Below are positions 6,696 to 11,898 of a DNA stretch of 11,898 nt, piece by piece. Where the stretch lies: assembly GCA_035687245.1 (NCBI GenBank), contig DASRYH010000064.1, positions 1 to 11,898 of the forward strand, in the 5' to 3' direction. The stretch comes from DASRYH01 sp035687245. Its GTDB lineage: Bacteria > Actinomycetota > Coriobacteriia > Anaerosomatales > PHET01. Made by a program: the position numbers and the translations under genes. The notes under the pieces are model-generated. The model made no database searches. It had not been told where the DNA came from and saw only the letters and a program-made list of their open reading frames with translations. Within the stretch, counting starts at the first letter, position 1. Each line of letters opens with the position of its first letter.

Positions 6696-6732
6696 TGTCG
6701 GGGCGTCCGTGCTTGGCACAGACGCCCCGACA
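6696..6732 (-). terminator. Long stable hairpin between the PD40 propeller gene and the hemB operon
   Basis: The arms TGTCGGGGCGTC (6696-6707) and its exact complement (6721-6732) give 12 bp. The stem continues after one mismatch into GTGC/GCAC (6709-6712 with 6716-6719) around a 3-base loop. It lies 76 bases after the stop of the gene at 8803..6809 and 30 bases before the small-ORF start at 6665. There is no U-tract. The only -10-like sequence nearby, TAGAAT (6737-6732), would place the operon transcript start inside this hairpin. It may therefore terminate the upstream gene and also shape the 5' end of the hemB operon mRNA. Confidence 0.6.
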
Positions 6733-6808
6733 TTCTACCTGCCGTGCCCGCATGGGGCTAGCGTTACCACCAGCCTTCGGCCTACTCGGCGGTGCATGCA
6801 ATCCGCGA

Positions 6809-8803
6809 CTACTTGACCTTCACGTAGTCGGACTTCGAGAGCGAGTCGGCGTGTGATGCGTCAGGCATCATTCGGGCGCTGAGAGCCCAGCTGCCCTTGC
6901 TCGTGAGACGCATTCTCACCTTGTACTTGCTGTAGCTCTTCCCCTTGGGGTTGTAGACCTTTGCCTTCACGTAGCCTTTGCTCTTCCACACCCACTTGCC
7001 CTTGACCTTCACTTTCTTGAACTTGTAGATGCGGACGATCTTGCCCTTCGCGTGCTCTGGCTTGAGTGTTGCGCTGATCGTGTAGTAGCGGTTCTTCCTC
7101 ATCGTCTTTGGCGCGTTCGGCTTGCCGAGGTACGCCGGAGGCGTAATCGTCAGCTCCTCGTCGCCGTAGCAACCCAACCAAGCGCTGGCGACCCCGTCAA
7201 AGCGCACCCGGTACCGCGTAGCAGAGGTCTGAATGGGCGCGAAGCGCGCGACACCTGATACGTCGGTCAATGCCGTCGCGATATCGACCCAAGTCGGGCC
7301 AGAGAGCTTCTGCAGAACGACAGGTAGCCCAGACAAGTCGCCGATGATCTCGCCTGTCAGATGCGCCGACAGATGCGCTGGCTTCTTGTAGTAGAGGATC
7401 TCCTCTGCCTTGGAGAACATGATTCCGGACTTGCCCTCTGCGAGCTGGTGGACGAACACGTCCGCCTTGTTGTTCACGTCATTGAGAACAAGCTTGTCCG
7501 AGTCGCTCTCGAACCCCACCCAACGCCCGTCAGCGGACAGACTCGGCTCCCAGCATGCCTTGTCTGCGGGTACTCCGCTGGTACTCCTGCTCAACCGCGA
7601 TGTCGTGTGGGTCGTCAGGTTGCGCACGAATATGTCACGAAGGCCATTCGTGTCACCGATGACGAGATTCGACGCCAGCGAGCTAAACGCCACCCGGCTG
7701 CCATCTGCCGAGATGACGGCGTCCGCACTCTCGCCATTACCTTGTGCGCCAAGCTGACTCAGGCTCACGAGAGAAGTGGTCCCAGCAGTGCGATCTCGCA
7801 AGCAGACGTCCCAGATGTTGTCGGTATCTCCAGGCACCAGAGTGGTCGAGGACGTGCCGAATACGATGAAGCGGCCATCTGCCGATATCGCGGCGTCATC
7901 GCAACGACGGTCGGCTTCGACCCCTGTCGACGAGATACTCACCCGTGTAGTAGAGGTGGTCGTCGCGGACTGGAGGTCGCGAACGAAGATGTCCGCTTGG
8001 CCATTGTTGTCGTTGGCGACCAGGTTCTCGGCCGCCGAGGAAAAGGCGACAAAACGACCATCGGCCGAGATGCATGGCGCGCCGCTGAAGTTGTCTGCCT
8101 GCAGGTTCAGCGGCACGTCGCCGATCATTACGGTCCTGACCGATACTCGCTTGGTCGTGTGCTCGACCAAGTCGCGAACAAAGATGTCCTCATCGCCATT
8201 GCTGTCGTTGGCGACCAGATTCGTTGCTTCAGACGAGAACACGACGTAGCGGCCGTCCGCAGAGATGTCTGAGTCGTGCGAATAGGCGTTCGCGCCGCTG
8301 CCATCACTGGCCACGCTTACTCGCGTCGTCACGCCCGTGTTCATGTCATGCACGAAGACATCTACGTCGTTGTTGGTGTCGCCAGGCGCAAGGTTCGTAG
8401 CATCAGACTCAAAGACGACGTAGCGACCGTCTGGCGTGATCTTCGCCATGTCGCTCTGCTTGTTGGCCTGCTCCCCAGTGCTGGCGACACTCACGCACTG
8501 CACCGCCCCGGTGCGACGGTTGCGAACGAAGACGTCGGATGTAGCGTTGGTATCGCTGGCGATCAGATTCGTCGCTACCGAGCTGAATACCATCTGGCCG
8601 CCGTCTCCAGTGAAGTTGGAGTGCCAGCTCTCGTCATTCGCCTGGACCCCTGCGGGGGCCAGCGATCCGATGGTCGTGTCGCCAATGGCGGCTGTGGCGA
8701 CCGAGGGGGTCGCGAGCACCACGGCTACGCCCAGCGCCATCACTGCCGCCATGCGCCAGCCCCTTCTGTGTGAATTGGTCCACAACGGCTGGCGAGTATT
8801 CAC
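6809..8803 (-). CDS. Exported seven-bladed PD40-type beta-propeller with Ig-like domain and lysine-rich C-terminus
   Basis: The 664-residue product has a signal peptide with a long n-region (basic SHRRGWR at 11-17, hydrophobic core 19-31, likely cleavage near VATA at 38). The RR pair lacks the full twin-arginine motif. Seven repeats of about 55 residues cover roughly 55-458. Each runs I-S-A-D-G-R-x-V-x-F-S-S, then T-N-L-V, then D-x-N-x-x-x-D-I/V-F-V-R-D/N-L, typical of PD40/TolB-like propellers. A beta-rich Ig-like domain follows (about 462-555), then a strongly basic tail (about 558-664; KFKKVKVKGKWVWKSKGYVKAK at its core) that could bind cell-wall polymers or other anionic partners. The start is GTG at 8803 with AAAGGGGG 5 bases upstream. 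The ATG at 8752 also has AGAAGGGG before it, but would lose the basic part of the signal peptide. A consensus -35 promoter precedes the gene and hairpins lie on both sides, so it is an independent unit. No enzymatic motif is seen. Confidence 0.88.
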   Translation of the reverse strand: MNTRQPLWTNSHRRGWRMAAVMALGVAVVLATPSVATAAIGDTTIGSLAPAGVQANDESWHSNFTGDGGQMVFSSVATNLIASDTNATSDVFVRNRRTGAVQCVSVASTGEQANKQSDMAKITPDGRYVVFESDATNLAPGDTNNDVDVFVHDMNTGVTTRVSVASDGSGANAYSHDSDISADGRYVVFSSEATNLVANDSNGDEDIFVRDLVEHTTKRVSVRTVMIGDVPLNLQADNFSGAPCISADGRFVAFSSAAENLVANDNNGQADIFVRDLQSATTTSTTRVSISSTGVEADRRCDDAAISADGRFIVFGTSSTTLVPGDTDNIWDVCLRDRTAGTTSLVSLSQLGAQGNGESADAVISADGSRVAFSSLASNLVIGDTNGLRDIFVRNLTTHTTSRLSRSTSGVPADKACWEPSLSADGRWVGFESDSDKLVLNDVNNKADVFVHQLAEGKSGIMFSKAEEILYYKKPAHLSAHLTGEIIGDLSGLPVVLQKLSGPTWVDIATALTDVSGVARFAPIQTSATRYRVRFDGVASAWLGCYGDEELTITPPAYLGKPNAPKTMRKNRYYTISATLKPEHAKGKIVRIYKFKKVKVKGKWVWKSKGYVKAKVYNPKGKSYSKYKVRMRLTSKGSWALSARMMPDASHADSLSKSDYVKVK

Positions 8804-8821
8804 GATGGCCCCCTTTTGTTC

Positions 8822-8839
8822 GCCGCGCCCCCGCGCGGC
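8822..8839 (-). other. GC hairpin in the 5' leader next to the ribosome-binding site
   Basis: GCCGCGC and its exact complement flank a 4-base loop (7 bp, all G-C). It lies in the leader between the promoter at 8852-8880 and the AAAGGGGG site. The hairpin could protect the mRNA 5' end or influence ribosome loading; a regulatory role is not demonstrated. Confidence 0.45.
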
Positions 8840-8851
8840 TGCCCTCCCTCG

Positions 8852-8880
8852 GGCATACTCTCGTGTTTTCCCACTGTCAA
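8852..8880 (-). promoter_or_regulatory. Sigma-70-type promoter for the PD40 propeller gene
   Basis: The minus strand has a perfect TTGACA (8880-8875), a 17-base spacer that includes GGGAAAACA, and TATGCC (8857-8852, three of six matches, including the conserved first TA). It lies about 50 bases before the GTG start and after the terminator of the preceding gene, exactly where a promoter is needed. The weak -10 suggests a moderate or activator-assisted promoter. Confidence 0.55.
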
Positions 8881-8919
8881 GTTGCGGCGGTAGTCAGAAG
8901 CGTCGGTGGCGGAGGTGCA

Positions 8920-8951
8920 CGAAGGCCCCACCATTCCAGGTGAGGCCTTCG
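8920..8951 (-). terminator. Hairpin terminator after the Asp-box propeller gene
   Basis: Thirteen-base arms (8920-8932 and 8939-8951) flank a 6-base loop, 41 bases after the stop at 8992. In minus-strand RNA every position pairs, one as G-U; in plus-strand RNA that position is a C-A mismatch, which orients the element. The 3' arm GGGGCCTTCG plus the following TGC is identical to that of the hairpin after the tRNA gene (10344-10374). No U-tract follows. Confidence 0.7.
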
Positions 8952-8991
8952 CATAGGGTCACGATCGGCCCACGAAATCGAGTGTGTTCCG

Positions 8992-10158
8992 CTACTCCAG
9001 CGGAGGTGCGACCACAGCCTCCTCGATGCCCGGAGTACGAAGGATGCAGTACTGCGAACCGGACTCGGGAGTATCCCGCCGTCCACCAGCAATCCACCCG
9101 GTGTCGATGTCGATGAACCACATCGCGCTCGCATCGGCCACGGTTCCGCCGGTGTACGCCGTGTCCAAGTCGACGGAGGTCCAGGTTGCCCCCCCATCAC
9201 GGGATGTCCACACTACCGTCGTGACATTCGACGGGCCGTCTGTGACGCGTGGCTTACCGCCAACGAGCCTGACACCAGTAGTGCCGAAGCCCTGGATGAG
9301 ATCGTAACCTTGCGACTTTGCGTACTTGATGCGGTGCCAGCTCTTGCCTGCGTTCGTGGTCTTGTACAAGCCCTTCGCGATTGCATATCCCACGCTGCGA
9401 TTGACGAACCAGACATCGTTGACGCCACCCACCAGCCCGAACTTCGCTCGCTTCCAGGTCTTGCCGCCGTTTCTGGTGCGCAAGAGGATCGGCTTCGTCC
9501 ATCCGCCGATGTATCCGCCGCACGCCCAACCGTTGTTGGCGTCTACGAACCTGAGGCCCTGAAGCCAGGCGAGCTTCTTCGGCGCAAGGATCGCCTTGTC
9601 GGCGTGTTGATTCTTGAGGGTGACGCCCCCGTTTGTGCTCCGGTAGACCGTGCGACCGAGCACGAACCAGCCACGTGTGGGACTCACGAACTGAAACTCC
9701 GCAACAGACGCCCTACGCGTCCACAGCTTCGTCCACGTCGCACCCCCGTCCGTGGTGCGGTAGAGCCGCGATGCGTTGTACCAGTAACCGTCCTTTGCCT
9801 TGTAGTCGCCAGCCGACAGCACCCATCCGTTGGTCTTGTCGATGAACTGAATCTGCCGCGCTGTGCCGAAGCGGAAGCTGGACGTCTTGCTCTGCGGCAG
9901 CCGGGACTTGGCCCAGGTCACGCCGCCATCGGTCGTGTGGAACAGGTAGCCATCCAGATCGCCGGCCCAGCCCTCGTTCGCGTCAACGAAGTAGATGGTC
10001 CGCGCGCCCTCGCTGTCGACGACGTGCGCCGACCACTCAGGGATCTGCGCCCGCGCCGTCTCAGGCACGCCTCCAAACATGAGGGCCACCACCACGCAGA
10101 GCAGCAGGCACACCAAAGCCCACACGAATCGTCGGGACAGCACGGTGGCAGACGACAT
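8992..10158 (-). CDS. Exported Asp-box/YCF48-like six-repeat beta-propeller
   Basis: The 388-residue product has a Sec signal peptide (SRR at 8-10, hydrophobic 11-29, cleavage likely after ARA at 37). Six repeats follow, each pairing an F-V/I-D-x-x-x-G-W strand with an Asp-box: TTDGGVTW (75-82), TTDGGATW (135-142), STNGGVTL (174-181), TRNGGKTW (228-235), TTNAGKSW (267-274) and SRDGGATW (319-326). This is the BNR/YCF48-type fold, known from sialidases and the photosystem II assembly factor Ycf48. No sialidase catalytic residues stand out, so binding or a structural role is likelier than hydrolysis. The ATG at 10158 is chosen because GAAGGGGG lies 5 bases upstream and a proper signal peptide starts there. 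The frame stays open upstream to 10455, but that part reads through the tRNA gene and its terminator and must be non-coding. The gene sits between a tRNA and a second propeller gene. Confidence 0.9.
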   Translation of the reverse strand: MSSATVLSRRFVWALVCLLLCVVVALMFGGVPETARAQIPEWSAHVVDSEGARTIYFVDANEGWAGDLDGYLFHTTDGGVTWAKSRLPQSKTSSFRFGTARQIQFIDKTNGWVLSAGDYKAKDGYWYNASRLYRTTDGGATWTKLWTRRASVAEFQFVSPTRGWFVLGRTVYRSTNGGVTLKNQHADKAILAPKKLAWLQGLRFVDANNGWACGGYIGGWTKPILLRTRNGGKTWKRAKFGLVGGVNDVWFVNRSVGYAIAKGLYKTTNAGKSWHRIKYAKSQGYDLIQGFGTTGVRLVGGKPRVTDGPSNVTTVVWTSRDGGATWTSVDLDTAYTGGTVADASAMWFIDIDTGWIAGGRRDTPESGSQYCILRTPGIEEAVVAPPLE

Positions 10159-10343
10159 AAGCGCCCCCTTCGATGGAACCGACGACCTCGCCCCCCGGGG
10201 TCGTTCAGCCTCGATCACCCGTACGCCGGCGTCTGAATGCCGAGGCCATCCTGCGATGGCTGGCGATAGGTGGCGTACACGAGGAGGAGTACCCATACCC
10301 CGGGCATTTGTAAACCGCTGGAAACGGACGCTCGTGAACGCAC

Positions 10344-10374
10344 GAAGGCCCCGCCGGTATTCGGCAGGGCCTTC
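10344..10374 (-). terminator. Hairpin terminator after tRNA-Ala
   Basis: GAAGGCCCCGCCG (10344-10356) pairs with 10362-10374 around a 5-base loop: 13 positions, one of them a G-U pair in minus-strand RNA. It begins 12 bases after the tRNA CCA end. The 13-base GGGGCCTTCGTGC at its 3' side recurs at the terminator 8920-8951. There is no U-run. Confidence 0.7.
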
Positions 10375-10385
10375 GGAACCATTCA

Positions 10386-10461
10386 TGGTGGAGACGAGGA
10401 GATTCGAACTCCCGACCTCTGCCGTGCGAAGGCAGCGCTCTCCCAACTGAGCCACGTCCCC
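10386..10461 (-). tRNA. tRNA-Ala (anticodon CGC)
   Basis: The 76-base minus-strand sequence folds into a full cloverleaf: 7-bp acceptor stem (GGGGACG with CGTCTCC), D arm GCTC/GAGC with an 8-base loop, anticodon stem CTGCC/GGCAG with loop TTCGCAC, 5-base variable loop, T arm GGGAG/CTCCT with TTCGAAT, discriminator A and an encoded CCA. Anticodon CGC reads GCG (alanine), and the acceptor stem carries the G3-U70 pair that marks alanine tRNAs. It lies after hemD and has its own promoter and terminator. Confidence 0.97.
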
Positions 10462-10506
10462 ACGAGGGGCGCTATGCCGCCGACCTTCGGCTGCAGAGCG
10501 AACGCT

Positions 10507-10535
10507 ATGATGCCAAGCTCCCGCTTCGATGTCAA
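10507..10535 (-). promoter_or_regulatory. Sigma-70-type promoter for tRNA-Ala
   Basis: The minus strand has a perfect TTGACA (10535-10530), a 17-base spacer, and CATCAT (10512-10507, four of six matches). Transcription would begin near 10500, giving a precursor leader of about 39 bases before the tRNA 5' end at 10461. Position and spacing are both right for a tRNA promoter. Confidence 0.6.
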
Positions 10536-10596
10536 AGACGAGACGGCCTGCTCGTGCTCATGGGCGGAAGGCCGAAAAGCGCGCGCCCGCCAGCAC

Positions 10597-11403
10597 TCAG
10601 CTGCTAAAGTGCGCGACGATCGCCTCGACGAGAGCATCCATCGTCGATTCGGCGGCCTCTATCTGGGGCTCGAAGCCCAGCTTCTCGATTCCGGCAGTGG
10701 TCACCGGACCCACGCTGGCGATCGTCAGTTGGCTCATGATCGCGCTCGCGTCGAGGCCGTTTTGCGTGAGCAGCTCCATGAAGTGACGAGCGGTCGCGCC
10801 ACTGGCGAAGGTCGCTACCTGCACGCCGCCTTCGGCGAGTCTCGCAAGAACCGCGGGATCGGCGAGCGCGGGTACCAACCGGTAGAGATCGACGGCATCG
10901 ACGTGCGCGCCAAGGGTTGCCAGCTGCTCGGGGAGCACCTCGCGAGCCTCGGCGGCACGCGGAATCAGAATGCGCGTGCCAGCGACTCCGGTGGCTTTGA
11001 AGGCGTCCACCAGGCCCTCGGCGCGAAAGTCCTCGGGAATCAGGTCAGGCTGGCAACCGCGTGCCACCAGGCACTTGGCGGTCGCGCTACCCACCACCGC
11101 AAAACGCACGCCGTCGAGTGCGTCCTCAGGCGCACGCAACGTGCGCAAACGCTCGAAGAAGCGGTCGACGCCATTGGTGGAGGTGAGTACGACCCACCCG
11201 TAGCTACCGACATCTGCAAGTGCGGCGTCGAGCGCCGTCGTGTCAATCGGGTCAGCGACTTCTATGACGGGCAGCGCGATCACTTCGGCACCCAGCGCGC
11301 TCAGCGGCCTGGCGAGTGCGCCGGACTGCTCGGCCGTGCGCGTGACAAGCACGCTCACGCCAGCGAGCGGAAGGCCAGCAGATGCCGAATCGGTCGCGCT
11401 CAC
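10597..11403 (-). CDS. hemD: Uroporphyrinogen-III synthase (HemD)
   Basis: HemD cyclises hydroxymethylbilane with inversion of ring D to give uroporphyrinogen III, the branch point to siroheme, heme and cobalamin. At 268 residues it is a normal stand-alone enzyme with two alpha/beta domains: VSVLVTRT (16-23), VVLTSTNGV (71-79), VVGSATA (103-109), ILIPRAAEAREVLPEQL (145-161), VDLYR (171-175), TFASGATARHF (198-208) and SVGPVTTAGIEKLG (230-243). The family is divergent, but this set and the adjacent hemC make the call firm. In many actinobacteria and clostridia it is fused to the uroporphyrinogen methyltransferase CobA; here it is not, so that enzyme must be encoded elsewhere. The start is GTG at 11403, 9 bp after the hemC stop, with GGGGG from the stop-codon region (TAGGGGG) serving as ribosome-binding site. 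No convincing terminator follows. Confidence 0.95.
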   Translation of the reverse strand: MSATDSASAGLPLAGVSVLVTRTAEQSGALARPLSALGAEVIALPVIEVADPIDTTALDAALADVGSYGWVVLTSTNGVDRFFERLRTLRAPEDALDGVRFAVVGSATAKCLVARGCQPDLIPEDFRAEGLVDAFKATGVAGTRILIPRAAEAREVLPEQLATLGAHVDAVDLYRLVPALADPAVLARLAEGGVQVATFASGATARHFMELLTQNGLDASAIMSQLTIASVGPVTTAGIEKLGFEPQIEAAESTMDALVEAIVAHFSS

Positions 11404-11412
11404 GCGCGCCCC

Positions 11413-11898
11413 CTACGTCTTGAGCAGGTCGTCGACGTCGTTCGCGGCGCGAACTGCGGCGAGAATCTCGTCGGCACCCAGCTCGAGCATCGCGACGACC
11501 ATCTTCTCACCCAGCTCGACAGGCGCGTCCACGCTACCCACGAGGTGATGGCGAAGGATCGTCTTGCCGTCCACAGATCCGACGAACGCGTCCATGACAA
11601 GCGCGCCATCCTCGATGCGGGCGTAGGCACCAATCGGTACCTGACAGCCACCCTCGAGCTTGTTCATGACGACACGCTCGGCCGAAACACAGCACAGCGT
11701 CTCTTCGTGGCTGAGCTTGGCGCAGACGTCGAGCATGAACTCGTCGTCTTCGCGGATCTCAACGCCGATAGCACCCTGCCCGACGGCCGAGACCATCTGC
11801 TCGGGGTCGATGTAGTGCGTGATGCGGTCTTCCCAGCCCAGGCGGGTGATACCTGCCGAAGCGAGGATGACGGCGTCGAGCTCACCGGTCTCTGCCTT
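11413..11898 (-). CDS. hemC: Hydroxymethylbilane synthase (HemC), C-terminal half, truncated by the window edge
   Basis: HemC polymerises four porphobilinogen units into hydroxymethylbilane using a covalently bound dipyrromethane cofactor. The open frame continues to the right edge, so 161 residues of a protein usually near 300-320 are visible. The visible part starts at KAETGELDAVILASAG, a conserved central block. It then has GITRLGW, the MVSAVGQGAIGVE block, and the cofactor-attachment cysteine in LEGGCQVPIGA (visible residue 85). The remainder is the small C-terminal domain, ending in DDLLKT. An internal ATG at 11796 is within the conserved VGQGA block and is not the start. The stop is TAG at 11413 and hemD follows after 9 bp, so hemC-hemD form one operon that enters from outside the window. 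Confidence 0.97.
   Translation of the reverse strand, partial: KAETGELDAVILASAGITRLGWEDRITHYIDPEQMVSAVGQGAIGVEIREDDEFMLDVCAKLSHEETLCCVSAERVVMNKLEGGCQVPIGAYARIEDGALVMDAFVGSVDGKTILRHHLVGSVDAPVELGEKMVVAMLELGADEILAAVRAANDVDDLLKT

Noticed and set aside
10159..10343. Riboswitch (e.g. cyclic-di-GMP type) in the leader of the Asp-box gene
   Set aside because: The region has small hairpins (10182-10204, 10245-10260) but not the conserved core bases of any riboswitch class I can recognise.
10159..10455. N-terminal extension of the Asp-box protein back to 10455 (would begin MAQLGERC)
   Set aside because: This stretch is a translation of tRNA-Ala and its terminator hairpin, a well-known spurious product. 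A proper ribosome-binding site and signal peptide start at 10158.
10386..10461. tRNA-Ala as a mobile-element attachment site for the propeller genes
   Set aside because: No second copy of the tRNA 3' end and no integrase were seen in the window; only an 8-base ACGAGGAG match near 10280, which is not meaningful.
10562..10588. Terminator after hemD
   Set aside because: Only a 5-bp GGGCG/CGCCC stem with a large loop can be drawn; the TTTT is inside the loop, not after a stem.

Overview
The window is a GC-rich (about 60-65% by eye) bacterial chromosome segment. Every gene I can support lies on the minus strand, so transcription runs from the right edge to the left. The content is the core of tetrapyrrole synthesis: hemC (5'-truncated at the right edge), hemD, hemB, a radical SAM/SPASM heme b synthase (ahbD type) and hemL. 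AhbD instead of a protoporphyrin branch points to siroheme-dependent heme synthesis in an anaerobic lineage. GC content, GTG starts, and secreted beta-propeller proteins with Ig-like tails fit an uncultured actinobacterial anaerobe of the Coriobacteriia/Anaerosomatales kind. That taxonomic placement is inference.

Layout, right to left. hemC and hemD (11898-10597) are 9 bp apart. A tRNA-Ala(CGC) (10461-10386) follows with its own promoter and a hairpin terminator. Next come two secreted beta-propeller genes: a six-Asp-box/YCF48-like protein (10158-8992) and a seven-bladed PD40/TolB-like protein with a lysine-rich tail (8803-6809). Each has its own hairpin terminator, and the second has a clear TTGACA promoter. 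The central block (6665-3864) is a small one-helix membrane protein, hemB and ahbD, read as an operon ending in a strong hairpin. Then a second seven-bladed secreted propeller (3742-2411) directly abuts a four-helix membrane protein (2410-1988). hemL (1865-582) follows with a hairpin after it. The start of another secreted protein (285-1) runs off the left edge.

How it works together. HemL supplies 5-aminolevulinate (C5 route), HemB makes porphobilinogen, and HemC plus HemD make uroporphyrinogen III. AhbD catalyses the last step of the siroheme route, Fe-coproporphyrin III to heme b. The steps between (siroheme synthase, AhbA/B, AhbC) and HemA are not in the window. Four exported proteins are interleaved among these genes as separate transcription units. 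Whether they have anything to do with heme is unknown.

Most unusual points: a long N-terminal extension of AhbD with acidic and His-Pro-Ala-Gly-Val-Pro repeat segments; the tiny membrane protein coupled to hemB; the interleaving of surface propellers with heme genes; and a set of hairpins that pair better as minus-strand RNA (G-U pairs) yet lack U-tracts. No CRISPR array, insertion sequence, prophage gene or plus-strand gene was found.
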